64,000 bases of DNA from Halegenticoccus soli (GTDB lineage: Archaea; Halobacteriota; Halobacteria; Halobacteriales; Haloferacaceae). Position 1 is the first letter of the stretch; each line of letters begins with the position of its first letter. Made by a program: the position numbers and the translations under genes. The DNA is taken from positions 248,001 to 312,000 of the forward strand of contig NZ_PEND01000004.1 in the NCBI RefSeq assembly GCF_002844195.1. The letters are read 5' to 3'. The notes under the pieces were generated by a model. That model had not been told where the DNA came from and did not search any database. It saw nothing but the letters and a program-made list of their open reading frames with translations. Below are positions 34,100 to 42,784 of the stretch, in pieces.

Positions 34100-35391
34100 G
34101 GCAGCGCCCCCCGGAACGCCGAGACGAACGCCTCCGCCGTTCCGTCGAATCGGGCCCCGCCGCGCGTCGCCGTTCCGTACCCCGCGCCCGCACCGCCGCG
34201 GGGCGGTCCGTCGGTCGCGTCGGCCTCGCCGCCCGATCCGTCGAGGGCCGCGACCGCCGCCGTCATAACCGAGCCGAGATCGATCGGCTCGACGCTCGCG
34301 GCGGCGGCGAACCCGTCGGCGACGACGAGCGCGACCGGCTCCGGCGATCGGAAGTCGCGGAGGAGTCGCGCGACCGTCGGGAGCGCGCCGGGGGGCGTCT
34401 CGGACCCGGGGCGGGCGACGAACACGCCGTCGTACCGGCCGGTCGTCGCCTCGGCGAGCGCCGCGTGGGCGTTCCGGGCGTGCTCGCGCCACGCGTCCAG
34501 CGCGGCGGTCCGCAGGCGCGTCCTCGCGTCGACGGCGGCCGCGCCGCTGGGAGCGCCGCAGTCACCGTGGCCGAGCGCCAGCGCGACTCCCGTTCCGGGT
34601 CGCTCGCGCGCGACCGCGTCGAGGACGTCGGCGTAGCCGCCGACGGTCTCGAACGGCCCGCCGGGGGTCGCGTACGGGCGCAGCGCGCGGCCGACCGCCT
34701 CGGCGGCGCGCGGCGTCGCGTCCTCCACGGCCGTCGCCTCGATGGCGACGAGCGAGGCGACCCGTCGGTGCGCGGCTTCGCCGAGGTCCGCGGGCAGCTC
34801 CAGCTCGGCCAGCGCCGCGCGGACTCGCTCCACGTCGCCCGACAGGGGCGTGTGGACGAGGGTCGTGTGGGCGACGCCGTCGGCGAGATCCGCCGTCGGC
34901 ACGGCGACGCCGGGCCTGCGCGAGACGCGGTCGCGGACCTCGGCGGCGTCGAGGAGCGGCGCGCTCCCGTCGGCCTCGACGGTCGACTCGGCCGCGACGA
35001 CGCCGGCCAGGCCGAGCACCGGATCCGGATCGTCGCCGAGTTCCCGCGCGATCTCGAACCCGGCGAGCGTCGCCGGGCCGGACGCGGCGGAGACGACGAA
35101 GTCCGCGTCGCCGCCGGGAACGGCTCCCCCGTCGGGCGCGACGAGCCCGCCGTGGCCGACTCGCACGTCGATCCCGTCGCCGTCGGGGGCGACGGGGATC
35201 GAGGCGAGGTCCGGCGACGCCCGGACGTGGAACGGGACGCCGACCGAGCGGAGCGCCCGCGCGAGGATGCCGCTCGCCGCGAGCGAGTCGCCGTCGGCGC
35301 GGGCGACGATCCGAACGAACGGGGCGTCGCGGAGCGCCGCGGCGACCTCGGCGGCGGTGGCGTTCTCGTCGGCGGAGCGCGCGGTCGACAT
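34096..35391 (-). CDS. Degenerate DHH/RecJ-family protein in the ribosomal-KEOPS operon
   Basis: 431 residues, Ala-rich. The DHH motif I region appears as IVARADGDSLAASGILARAL and a strand VALALGHGDCG follows later, but the family's defining DHH triplet is not visible and the second aspartate motif reads ADFVVSAASGPATLAG. It therefore looks like a catalytically weakened paralogue, compared with the complete enzyme at 15159-17060. It overlaps pcc1 and follows rps15 closely. It may serve as a structural partner of replication or repair proteins, as seen for inactive archaeal RecJ homologues. Confidence 0.75.
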   Translation of the reverse strand: MSTARSADENATAAEVAAALRDAPFVRIVARADGDSLAASGILARALRSVGVPFHVRASPDLASIPVAPDGDGIDVRVGHGGLVAPDGGAVPGGDADFVVSAASGPATLAGFEIARELGDDPDPVLGLAGVVAAESTVEADGSAPLLDAAEVRDRVSRRPGVAVPTADLADGVAHTTLVHTPLSGDVERVRAALAELELPADLGEAAHRRVASLVAIEATAVEDATPRAAEAVGRALRPYATPGGPFETVGGYADVLDAVARERPGTGVALALGHGDCGAPSGAAAVDARTRLRTAALDAWREHARNAHAALAEATTGRYDGVFVARPGSETPPGALPTVARLLRDFRSPEPVALVVADGFAAAASVEPIDLGSVMTAAVAALDGSGGEADATDGPPRGGAGAGYGTATRGGARFDGTAEAFVSAFRGALP

Positions 35392-35403
35392 CGGGGTACG
35401 CGG

Positions 35404-35868
35404 TTATTCGAGGAGGTCCCTCGCCGTCCGGTAGTTGTAGGTGAAGTCCGCGTCGAGCTTGTCGCCGCGGTAGTAGTTGACGAGGCGGCGGATCTTCGAC
35501 TCGGTGTTCTGCAGGGCGCGTCGGTTCTGGTGGTCCTGGGGGTTGCGCTCGACGTGCTCGCGCAGGCGGACGGCGCGCTCCATCAGCTTCCGGAGGTCCT
35601 CGGGAAGCCCGGGCGCGGCGTCGTTGTCCTCCAGGATCTCAGTGATCTTCTTGCCGGTCGCCAGCTTGACGTTCGGGACCGGCGTGCCCTTCACGCCCTC
35701 GTCGCGGAGCTTCAGGCCGATGACGCTCGGGTCGTGGCCCTGCTCCGCGAGCTCGACGACGCGCTCTTCGATCTCCGCCGCGTCTACGTCGCTCCACTCC
35801 GGTGGTTCGTCTGCCGCCGGGCGGTCCGAGCCGGACTGCCCGCGACGGCGGGTGTGCATTCGTGCCAT
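35404..35868 (-). CDS. rps15: 30S ribosomal protein S15
   Basis: 154 residues, the longer archaeal/eukaryotic S15 with an N-terminal extension (MARMHTRRRGQSGSDRP). Conserved segments are WSDVDAAEIEERVVELAEQG, PSVIGLKLRDEG and the rRNA-binding C-terminus RRALQNTESKIRRLVNYYR. It is the first gene of the rps15-DHH-pcc1-rps3ae operon. The ATG at 35868 is chosen because the MARMHTRRRG start is invariant in relatives. Confidence 0.96.
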   Translation of the reverse strand: MARMHTRRRGQSGSDRPAADEPPEWSDVDAAEIEERVVELAEQGHDPSVIGLKLRDEGVKGTPVPNVKLATGKKITEILEDNDAAPGLPEDLRKLMERAVRLREHVERNPQDHQNRRALQNTESKIRRLVNYYRGDKLDADFTYNYRTARDLLE

Positions 35869-36025
35869 AGTTGCGGATTGGAACGCACTGACCGCAGGAT
35901 AGCGTACCCGACGGCGACGGCTGTCGCCCCGGGGCACTATCGCAATCCCGAGCCCGGTCGAAGCCGACCGGACGAGTCAGATTTGCGATCGTGCTGTTCC
36001 CGCGTGAGTATCCCCCCGTGGCGGA

Positions 36026-36454
36026 CTAAACCGTTTCGACTTCGTCGGCTCCGATCCGGAGGTACATCCCCTTCGAGGCCGGCGCGGTGGGCTCGAAGCC
36101 GAACCGCTCGTAGAAGCCGTCCACGTCGGCCATCAGGTTCACGTACGCCGATTCCGGGGCACTCTCCCGGAGGTACCTCACCAGCGCGGCGACGATCTCC
36201 GTCCCGAGTCCGCGCCCCTGGTGGTCGGGATGCACCGCGACGTCGACGAGCTGGTAGACGGTGCCCCCGTCGCCGACGATCCGCCCCATGCCGACCACCT
36301 CGTCTTCGCCCTCGGGGACGACGGCCACGCCGTAGACGCTGTTCGGCAGGCCGCGCTCCGCCGCTTCGAGGGTCCGCGGGGCCATCCCCGCCGCCTCGCG
36401 GAGGGCGACGAACTCCTCCGGTGTCGGGAGTTCCTCGCGGAGTTCGTAGCTCAT
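36026..36454 (-). CDS. GNAT family N-acetyltransferase
   Basis: 142 residues. The acetyl-CoA-binding motif A is LVDVAVHPDHQGRGLGTEIVAALV (QGRGLG loop), preceded by the strand EVVGMGRIVGDG and followed by VNLMADVDGFYERFGFEP. The family moves acetyl groups onto amines; the acceptor is unknown. The C-terminal MYLRIGADE strand is typical of YitH/ElaA-like small GNATs. Monocistronic. Confidence 0.88.
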   Translation of the reverse strand: MSYELREELPTPEEFVALREAAGMAPRTLEAAERGLPNSVYGVAVVPEGEDEVVGMGRIVGDGGTVYQLVDVAVHPDHQGRGLGTEIVAALVRYLRESAPESAYVNLMADVDGFYERFGFEPTAPASKGMYLRIGADEVETV

Positions 36455-36587
36455 GTTGCTGCGGTGGCGTTCCGGTCTGATAGGCGTATCTACTCGCGAC
36501 GGAGCGCGCTTTTCGCGCCCGATTCGGCCCGCCCCCGAAAGTCGAAGGCCTTATTAGCTATACCGGGGTACGATGAGGTGCGTTCGA

Positions 36588-36659
36588 GGGCTCGTAGATC
36601 AGAGGTAGATCACTCCCTTGGCATGGGAGAGGCCCCGGGTTCAAATCCCGGCGAGTCCA
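36588..36659 (+). tRNA. tRNA-Ala (anticodon GGC)
   Basis: A 72-base cloverleaf. The acceptor stem GGGCTCG pairs with CGAGTCC (one G-U), the anticodon arm is CTCCC-TTGGCAT-GGGAG giving anticodon GGC, and the T arm is CCGGG-TTCAAAT-CCCGG. The D arm contains GATCAGAGGTAGATC. No intron and no encoded CCA. A TATA-like TTATTAGCTATA (36551-36562) lies upstream. Its 3' end is repeated in part twice just downstream, marking it as an integration site. Confidence 0.96.
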
Positions 36660-36786
36660 TCGGAGCGACCGAGGTTTTCCGAGGGAGCGAGAATGGGCGA
36701 GCTGAGCGTGAGCGAAGCGAACGCGTGGATTTGAAGCCCTGGAAGTCGCAGCCCGCGCAGCGAAGCGAGCAGGACCGTCTTCCTCT

Positions 36787-36809
36787 GGGTTCAAATCCCG
36801 GCGAGGCCA
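36787..36809 (+). repeat. Partial copy of the tRNA-Ala 3' end (candidate att remnant)
   Basis: Twenty-three bases equal to tRNA positions 36637-36659 except for one change (GAGGCCA for GAGTCCA). This is the T-arm plus acceptor 3' half, the part normally duplicated when an element integrates into a tRNA gene. It lies 128 bases after the intact gene. Confidence 0.75.
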
Positions 36810-36879
36810 CTTTCTACCCTCACTTCGTTCGGTCAGTCGTAGCCTCGCCGACCTTCGCGAACGCTCCGCGTTCGCTCAG

Positions 36880-36894
36880 TCCCGGCGAGTCCAT
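36880..36894 (+). repeat. Second partial copy of the tRNA-Ala 3' end (candidate att remnant)
   Basis: TCCCGGCGAGTCCAT repeats tRNA positions 36646-36660 exactly. A stem-loop (GCGAACGC-TCC-GCGTTCGC, 36857-36875) precedes it. DNA downstream of this copy becomes AT-richer, so it may mark the edge of an inserted island. Confidence 0.7.
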
Positions 36895-37055
36895 ACGGCT
36901 TCTGCTTTCGTTCCGATCGAACAGACGGAGTCGAGGCCTATTTAAGATGGCACCGTATGATCACGGAAGCAGGCAACTCAAGATGGCGGTCTGGCGAACT
37001 CTCCTGCGACTCTCCGCTGATCTTCACGATACCGGAGACGTGCAGGCTATCGATG

Positions 37056-37481
37056 CTATCGAGTGATTAAGACGATACTGAGACCTGCGAACGCGATTCC
37101 AATAAATTTCGTTATCGTAACCTCGTCTCCGAGAACGACCATACCGATGATGGCCGCTACGACGAAGTACATCGCACCGAGAGTAGAGACCGTTGTCGTT
37201 GACCCTTGGGAGAATCCGATGTACATCGAAATGAGGCCGGTTCCAGTGAACAATCCAGCCGCGCCAGCAAGCAGCCCTCCTCTCGCAGTAACGGCGAGCG
37301 ATGCATCTGAAACGACGATAAATCCAAGTGCGAGAAGACCCGCTACGAGATACGAGATCGCGGCGGCAGTCCTCGGATCGATGGACTCCGACGCAGCGTT
37401 GCCCAAGATTATCCAAATCCCCCACGACGTCATTGTAATCAAGCCGAACAAAATTCCTGAATCCATTTCAGCAAATCCCAT
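37056..37481 (-). CDS. Half-size EamA/DMT family transporter
   Basis: 141 residues with five hydrophobic helices, equal to a single EamA domain: WGIWIILGNAASESIDPRTAAAI at the start and GEEV-like VVLGDEVTITKFIGIAFAGL at the end. Small multidrug-type exporters of one domain work as dimers; the substrate is unknown. TTTAAATAG (about 37501-37509, minus strand) is a TATA box 20-28 bases upstream of this ATG, which decides it over a longer frame to 37601. It is the first gene after the tRNA-Ala repeats. Confidence 0.8.
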   Translation of the reverse strand: MGFAEMDSGILFGLITMTSWGIWIILGNAASESIDPRTAAAISYLVAGLLALGFIVVSDASLAVTARGGLLAGAAGLFTGTGLISMYIGFSQGSTTTVSTLGAMYFVVAAIIGMVVLGDEVTITKFIGIAFAGLSIVLITR

Positions 37482-38303
37482 CAGTGAGGACCTCGTATCG
37501 CTATTTAAAGAAGATCCGTGCTCATTATAACTGGTGTTCAAATACTCGCTGTCAAAGTATGAGTGTGCTTTGGGTAAGTTATACACCGGGTATGTTGACA
37601 TGTATGCGGAAGCTGAACAACTCTTGTCGGTTAGTTTTCGTCCCGGTCTGACACAGGTTCAGGAATACCGTCGGACCCCGATAGGTGTTGTCTCGCTACA
37701 GTGGCACTTTAACTGAGCAGCTGATTCGCTGCGTCACATTAACGACCCCAGCACTGTCGCCAAGAGCGCCGTCCGGACGCTGCTCACCTGGGTGGGGGGT
37801 GAGCCCAGCGAGGGGTACTGTTCCGGTTCCATCACACTAGAACGAAGAACTGCTTGGATTAATTATTGGGAGAATTGTATTTCTCCACGGCTTCGTATAG
37901 AAGTCGCTCGACTGTATTGCGGGTTCAGTAACGACGCCCGTCAGACGGTTTTCACGAGTTCCGACCTGTTGATCGTCCCCCCACTGATCGGCGGTAACCG
38001 GATAATCCCAAAATCGCACGCGCTCAAATAGCGCGGTCACATGCACGCCTACGTACCAACCCGTTCGCGAGTCACCGTCCACGACGGACGATACGAAACT
38101 ACCGCATGAAATCAGCGTGCTACAACTCGATCAATCGACCTCGCTTCTTCCGGTATCGGTTTCCTACCGGAGCATCGATGACCTCACAGGATCGCGGATC
38201 AGACCCTCACCGTTCCTACGACGCGACGCTCTAACCTTGCTGGTCGTCACTGTCACGGACAGCCAGGTGGACAACTCGTCAGGTGAATCGTGATCGAAGC
38301 GAA
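37482..38303. other. 822-base AT-richer stretch with no convincing gene
   Basis: Open frames on both strands are short, lack protein-like composition and have no clear promoter. The region may hold decayed insertion-element or transposase sequence, but no terminal repeats or transposase motifs could be recognised. The promoter of the EamA gene is at its left edge. Confidence 0.5.
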
Positions 38304-38642
38304 CTATTGATCGAAAAACACGCCATCTTCTGTTACGACGAGGCTCTCTATGACTCGTCTTCCTTGTTCGCTCAACGTGTACTGTCCGTTTTCGTTGACG
38401 ATATACCTATTTAGTTGACGAAGATGATAATTGAGCTTCCCGTTGTCGTCGATCGATGTCGCGGCTCGGAGATCGGTGTACGAAATCGGGCTCTCACGCT
38501 CGTATATGGCGTTGAGAATTTCGAGGCGAATCGGATTCGAAAGGACCCCGAACGCTTCCGAAACGTCCCCAATTTTCGTCTGATCGAACGGCCGTCCTGA
38601 AGCGGTTGCGCTACCGGGCCAGACCCAAGTCGGGATTGCCAT
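38304..38642 (-). CDS. Winged-helix transcriptional regulator (ArsR/DUF7347-like)
   Basis: 112 residues. A winged helix-turn-helix is clear: AFGVLSNPIRLEILNAIYERES, then YTDLRAATSIDDNGKLNYHLRQLNRY (recognition helix) and the wing GQYTLSEQGRRVIESL. It resembles the N-terminal DNA-binding part of larger haloarchaeal regulators that also carry a C-terminal ligand domain; here that part is absent, so the gene may be a short form or truncated. It lies in the accessory region with no adjacent operon partner. Confidence 0.8.
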   Translation of the reverse strand: MAIPTWVWPGSATASGRPFDQTKIGDVSEAFGVLSNPIRLEILNAIYERESPISYTDLRAATSIDDNGKLNYHLRQLNRYIVNENGQYTLSEQGRRVIESLVVTEDGVFFDQ

Positions 38643-38839
38643 CGGTTGTCTCGTATGTCCTTTGTGGACCTCGTCCGTAATTCTATCTCTTCAGGGTTCA
38701 CCCGTCTCCTCAGCGCTTTCTATAGATCTCTGTCGAGTCGAAATTGACGATGGCGTAGCGCAGCTCGATCGGGAGAACTCCGATACCCCCTCTGTAGTTG
38801 GACAGTTCGGGAACTGTCCGTTCTCGGGCATAAAGTCGG

Positions 38840-39370
38840 TCAACGAGAATTTTCGAACTCCTCTCTCAGTAGCCCGAATACGAACGCATCGACGTATTCT
38901 CCGTTAACGTAGTAGTGACTGCGCAATCGGCCTTCTCGCTGAAAGCCGACTTTTTCCAACACGCGCATTGATGCCTTATTCTGTTCAAACACCCGAGCCA
39001 TAAGTTTGTGAAGCCGCCTATCGTCGAAGCCGTACTCGACCGCGAGTTGTAGCGCCTCGGTCGCGTAGCCGCTTCCGCGATGCTCTTCACAGATCCAGTA
39101 GCCGATCTCCCCATAGCCGGAAACGTCGTCGATTTGTGGGAACCAGATGAACCCTACTGGTTCGCCGTTCCGACACGGGATGAAATGTGCTCTCGGATCA
39201 TCGTTTTCCGCTATATACGAGGCGATTTGCCCGTCGGACAGCGGTTTACGCCGATTCGTCATCCGTCGGTTGGAGGGTCGATTCCAATGGTTCCGGATGA
39301 ACTCGTAGTCCTCGGGTTCAACCGTCCATAGCGCGAGGCGGTCACCCGCTAGGAAAACAGACCCTGGCAT
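38840..39370 (-). CDS. GNAT acetyltransferase, RimJ/RimL type
   Basis: 176 residues. Motif A is EIGYWICEEHRGSGYATEALQLAVEYGFDD, motif B is FEQNKASMRVLEKVGFQREGRLR, both standard for the RimJ/RimL group. It probably acetylates an N-terminal amine, amino acid or antibiotic. The ATG at 39370 begins MPGSVFLAGDRLALWTVEPED, the usual start. A second GNAT gene lies just upstream on the same strand. The moderate G+C content fits an acquired region. Confidence 0.88.
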   Translation of the reverse strand: MPGSVFLAGDRLALWTVEPEDYEFIRNHWNRPSNRRMTNRRKPLSDGQIASYIAENDDPRAHFIPCRNGEPVGFIWFPQIDDVSGYGEIGYWICEEHRGSGYATEALQLAVEYGFDDRRLHKLMARVFEQNKASMRVLEKVGFQREGRLRSHYYVNGEYVDAFVFGLLREEFENSR

Positions 39371-39384
39371 CGTCCTACTCTCGA

Positions 39385-39795
39385 TTATAACTTTTTCTCG
39401 ATAACGTAACCCCACTTCTCGAAATCGAGACTACCGTAGAAGTCGTGGACGTTCTCCTTCTCGAGGGGCGTTGCCAGGGCGAGGTACTCGCAGTTTCTTT
39501 CGGAGGCCCACTCCTCGACGTGATTTACTAGTTCTGCTCCATACCCTCGCCCCCGAACGGGCTCGTCAACGACCAGATCGTAGAGCCAGGCGTGTTTCGT
39601 GTGGTGGAGAAACTCACGAACAAGGACACCTGCTACGCCTACCAACTCGTCGTCTGCGAACTTCCCGAAGAGATGATACTCATCAGCCCCTGTCCACCTC
39701 ATTACCTCGTCCGGGGTTGAGTCGCTCCATAACTGCCTGAGGATCGGAACCGCGGATCGTCGTTCCGTCTCGGATCCTAATTTCCGTATTGTCAT
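39385..39795 (-). CDS. GNAT family N-acetyltransferase
   Basis: 136 residues. Motif A is AWLYDLVVDEPVRGRGYGAELVNHVEEWA and the C-terminal end is ENVHDFYGSLDFEKWGYVIEKKL. Its start includes ERRSAVPILRQLWSD, typical of small PhnO-like acetyltransferases. It stops 14 bases before the next GNAT gene begins, so the two may be co-transcribed. It is divergent from azlC, with a 20-base palindrome between them. Confidence 0.86.
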   Translation of the reverse strand: MTIRKLGSETERRSAVPILRQLWSDSTPDEVMRWTGADEYHLFGKFADDELVGVAGVLVREFLHHTKHAWLYDLVVDEPVRGRGYGAELVNHVEEWASERNCEYLALATPLEKENVHDFYGSLDFEKWGYVIEKKL

Positions 39796-39909
39796 GTATT
39801 GCGTATCGGGTGCTTCAAGCGGGCGGAAGGCCTCCTCGATCCCTCACCGAACTGGTCACAAGTATGAATGATATCACTTTCCATTTTTGTAAATACGGAA
39901 CTTATTTGT

Positions 39910-39929
39910 CGGAGAAATAAATTTCTCCG
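39910..39929. promoter_or_regulatory. 20-base palindrome upstream of azlC
   Basis: CGGAGAAATAAATTTCTCCG: 8-base arms around a 4-base centre. It lies in the intergenic region shared by azlC and the divergent acetyltransferase, 62-81 bases before azlC. It is a strong operator candidate, for example for an Lrp- or TrmB-type regulator. Confidence 0.55.
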
Positions 39930-39990
39930 AAAATTCATGCGGCGCACGGACAATAGAGACTGGTGCTGAACGATCTGAGAGAGGGTGCTT

Positions 39991-40734
39991 ATGGAAAAAG
40001 AAGAGAACGCGCTGCCTCGTTTCGAGGAGAGCAGTTCGTCTGAGACGAACGAGGTTGTATTTTCGCTAACCGGTATCCGTGATGGCTATCTGCAATGTCT
40101 CCCGGTCGCCCTCGGTGTCGGGGGCTATGGGATCGTATTCGGAGTACTCGCCCGCCAAGCCGGACTGAGCACGGGAGAGGCGGTTCTGATGAGCGCAACT
40201 GTTCTCGCCGGCGCAGCCCAGCTCATCGCGATGGAGATGTGGACAGATCCGATACCGGCAGTTGCTCTCGTCGGGACAACGTTCGTGGTGAACCTCCGGT
40301 ACCTGCTAATGGGTGCTGCGCTCCGCCCCTGGTTTACGCACCTCACTGCCGCTCAAGCCTACGCGAGTATCTTTTTCACCGCGGACGAAAACTGGGCGCT
40401 CACAATAAGCGAATTCCGGACGGGTAGTCGCCATGGATCGTTCTTGTTAGGGAGCGGCTTGGCAATCTGGTCGTTTTGGGTCACTGCGACCGTCGTCGGA
40501 GCGGTAGTCGGTGGAGCTATCGAGGATCCAGCTCGATTCGGCCTGGATTTCGTTTTAACGGCAATCTTCCTCGCGATCGCTGTCGATCTCTGGGAGGGAC
40601 GATCCGATTTCTTGCCGTGGGCTGGAGCTGCCGGAGTCGCCGTGATCACGGCACAAATCCTCCCTGGATACTGGTACATCGTATCCGGCGGGCTTTGCGG
40701 ATTTTTTGTCGGGGTGGTTCGCTACGATGAGTGA
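39991..40734 (+). CDS. azlC: AzlC family amino-acid exporter subunit
   Basis: 247 residues. The family signature is visible in LQCLPVALGVGGYGIVFGVLARQAGLS, AGAAQLIAME and FVVNLRYLLMGAALRPWF. About seven helices follow. AzlC with AzlD exports branched-chain amino acids and, in some bacteria, related or toxic analogues. The ATG at 39991 is chosen; a GTG at 39985 would add two residues. It overlaps azlD, and the next gene is a Cys/Met-metabolism PLP enzyme, which suggests sulfur amino acids as possible substrates here. Confidence 0.9.
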   Translation: MEKEENALPRFEESSSSETNEVVFSLTGIRDGYLQCLPVALGVGGYGIVFGVLARQAGLSTGEAVLMSATVLAGAAQLIAMEMWTDPIPAVALVGTTFVVNLRYLLMGAALRPWFTHLTAAQAYASIFFTADENWALTISEFRTGSRHGSFLLGSGLAIWSFWVTATVVGAVVGGAIEDPARFGLDFVLTAIFLAIAVDLWEGRSDFLPWAGAAGVAVITAQILPGYWYIVSGGLCGFFVGVVRYDE

Positions 40735-41032
40735 TCTCGATTCGAACGTCGTACTTGTCATTCTTGGCATGAGCGTCGCCACATACGTCACGAAGGCAGG
40801 GGGGTTCTGGGTCCTCGGTCGGGTCGACATTTCATCCCGGATTCAATCCGGGATAGAGAGGCTCCCCGGTGCGATCGTTGTCGCGGTCGTACTTCCATCG
40901 CTCACAAGCGTTGGCCCGCCTGCATGGATTGCGGCCGTTGTTGTGATCGTTGGGGCCTGGCGGACCGATAGCGTAGTGCTGACGTTGATGCTGGGAATCG
41001 GGTGTATCGTCATTCTACGGCAGGTGTTCTGA
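40727..41032 (+). CDS. azlD: AzlD family transporter subunit
   Basis: 101 residues with four helices: VVLVILGMSVATYVTKAGGFWVL, then IERLPGAIVVAVVLPSL (the family's conserved loop-helix), WIAAVVVIVGAW and VLTLMLGIGCIVILRQ. It is the small partner of AzlC. The start overlaps the azlC stop by eight bases, so they are translationally linked. Confidence 0.88.
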   Translation: MSDLDSNVVLVILGMSVATYVTKAGGFWVLGRVDISSRIQSGIERLPGAIVVAVVLPSLTSVGPPAWIAAVVVIVGAWRTDSVVLTLMLGIGCIVILRQVF

Positions 41033-41061
41033 CGTACGGACAACCACAAACGGTGTGCAAA

Positions 41062-42243
41062 ATGGACGAAGACACGAAATACGACGTAGCGACCGAGGCG
41101 ATTCACAGCGGTGAAAACGACGCGGGTACCGAGACGGGTGACGTGGTTTCCCCGATTCACCTCGCAACGCATCACGAGATGCGGTCTCCGGGCAGACCGG
41201 GACACGATTACAAGTACTCTCGGTTCGGAAATCCGACCCGAGACGCTCTCGAAATCCGTCTCGCTCGGCTATCGGGGGCAGAGTACGCGACTGCGTTCAG
41301 TTCAGGCACAGCAGCGATTGCCACCGCGGGACTGACGCTCACAGGACCAAGTGAGCATATCGTCGCATTCGACGGGATTTACGGCGGGACCCGGCTTTTA
41401 TTCGATGATCTCTTCGGAGGGCAACTCGGCGTCGAAATCGATTATGTAGACGCTACCAGCCCGGACAGTGTGGCCGCCGCGATTCGGCCGGAGACGAGTC
41501 TCATCTGGATGGAGACACCGACAAACCCGCTCTTGAAGCTCTGCGATCTCGACGCAATCTCGGAAATAGCTGACGAACGCGAAATACCGCTGGGGGTCGA
41601 TAATACCTTTGCCACGCCGTTTTTCCAGCGACCACTCGAACACGGAGCAGATCTCGTCGTCCACAGCACGACCAAATATCTGAACGGTCACAGCGATTCG
41701 ACGGGGGGCGTCGTCGTGACGAACGACTCCGCCGTCGCAGATCGTGTCTCCGAACTACAACAGTACGATCTCGGCAATCTCCTCGCCCCATTTGACGCGT
41801 ATCTGGTACTTAGGGGGACGAAGACCCTCCCGTTGAGGATGGAGAAACACGCAGCGAACGCCGAACGTGTCGCAGAATTTCTCAGTAACCACCCGGCGGT
41901 ACTCAGCGTGAACTACCCAGGCATGGAGTCCCACCCGCAACATGAGTTAGCTGAGCGCCAGATGGACGGATTCGGAGGCGTCGTCTCGTTCGAATTAGAC
42001 GCTACGGAAGCTGAAACTAGAGCGGTACTGGAAAGATTGGACTTGTTTAAGATCGCGGTGAGTCTCGGTGGCGTAGAATCGCTCATCGACCATCCGTGGT
42101 CGATGTCCGCCTCGTTTATTTCACCGGAAGAACGGCGGGCAGCGGGCATTTCGGAATCGCTCGTCCGTTCTCCGGTCGGCATCGAGTGCAGCGATGATCT
42201 GATTAGCGATCTCGAGCGAGCTCTTTCACACCTCCGACAGTAG
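41062..42243 (+). CDS. Cys/Met metabolism PLP-dependent enzyme (cystathionine gamma-synthase / methionine gamma-lyase type)
   Basis: 393 residues. The PLP lysine is in DLVVHSTTKYLNGHSD, the conserved YSRFGNPTRDALE and FSSGTAAIATA segments bind PLP phosphate, and WMETPTNPLLKLCD and LGVDNTFATPFFQ are standard. The C-terminal VSLGGVESLIDHPWSMSAS is also typical. Members make cystathionine or homocysteine, or cleave methionine or cystathionine; the exact reaction is not settled. It follows azlCD by 29 bases, so one operon is likely. Confidence 0.92.
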   Translation: MDEDTKYDVATEAIHSGENDAGTETGDVVSPIHLATHHEMRSPGRPGHDYKYSRFGNPTRDALEIRLARLSGAEYATAFSSGTAAIATAGLTLTGPSEHIVAFDGIYGGTRLLFDDLFGGQLGVEIDYVDATSPDSVAAAIRPETSLIWMETPTNPLLKLCDLDAISEIADEREIPLGVDNTFATPFFQRPLEHGADLVVHSTTKYLNGHSDSTGGVVVTNDSAVADRVSELQQYDLGNLLAPFDAYLVLRGTKTLPLRMEKHAANAERVAEFLSNHPAVLSVNYPGMESHPQHELAERQMDGFGGVVSFELDATEAETRAVLERLDLFKIAVSLGGVESLIDHPWSMSASFISPEERRAAGISESLVRSPVGIECSDDLISDLERALSHLRQ

Positions 42244-42368
42244 GTGACGACGTTCAAACGGCGCACGGGAATTAAGACCGGGTCGTATTGTAGACCGATC
42301 CCAGTCACGTCTCTGTCGGTGGACGTCCGCGGGACAAAAACCAGGTTCTCCAGTTCGCAAGGCGATCT

Positions 42369-42784
42369 ATGGGTCGCGTAAACGAGGGCGACCTCGAATG
42401 GGCGGAAGCGGATCAAGGAAAGGTGAATTACCGTCCGGCCACGAGTCGTGGACGTACCAGTACCGCACCGCGAACGAAGAGGCGCTCTACGTGCTTGCTG
42501 GAACCGGGACGCTTCGGTTCGCCGGCGACACACGTACGCTCAGCGAAGGAGATTACGTATCTTTCCCCTCTGATGAGACTGGCGGACACAAAGTGATCAA
42601 CGCTCCCGACTCGCCGCTTCGATATCTCGTCGTCTCGACGACGAATGAGCCCGACGTGACGGTGTATCCGGATTCGGACAACCCGGGGATATTCGTCGGC
42701 TCCGCGCCCGGTGGACGTGACGAACGGTCCATCCACGGGTACTATCACCGCGGGGATGACGTCGACTACCGGGAAGACGCTTAA
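42369..42784 (+). pseudogene. Cupin-domain protein, broken by a frameshift
   Basis: The start MGRVNEGDLEWAEADQG and the remainder ESWTYQYRTANEEALYVLAG, then GTLRFAGDTRTLSEGDYVSF, are both familiar parts of a haloarchaeal cupin, but they lie in different frames (first from 42369, second reading through 42398-42784). The join near 42420-42440 also seems to lack about fifteen residues usually found before the ESW segment. So a small deletion with frameshift is likely. The metal-site histidines are partly replaced (YQYRTANEEA). Confidence 0.75.

Noticed and set aside
37792-38082. Overlapping short frames on both strands
   Set aside because: No recognisable motif, no promoter at the right distance and no protein-like composition; left as intergenic.
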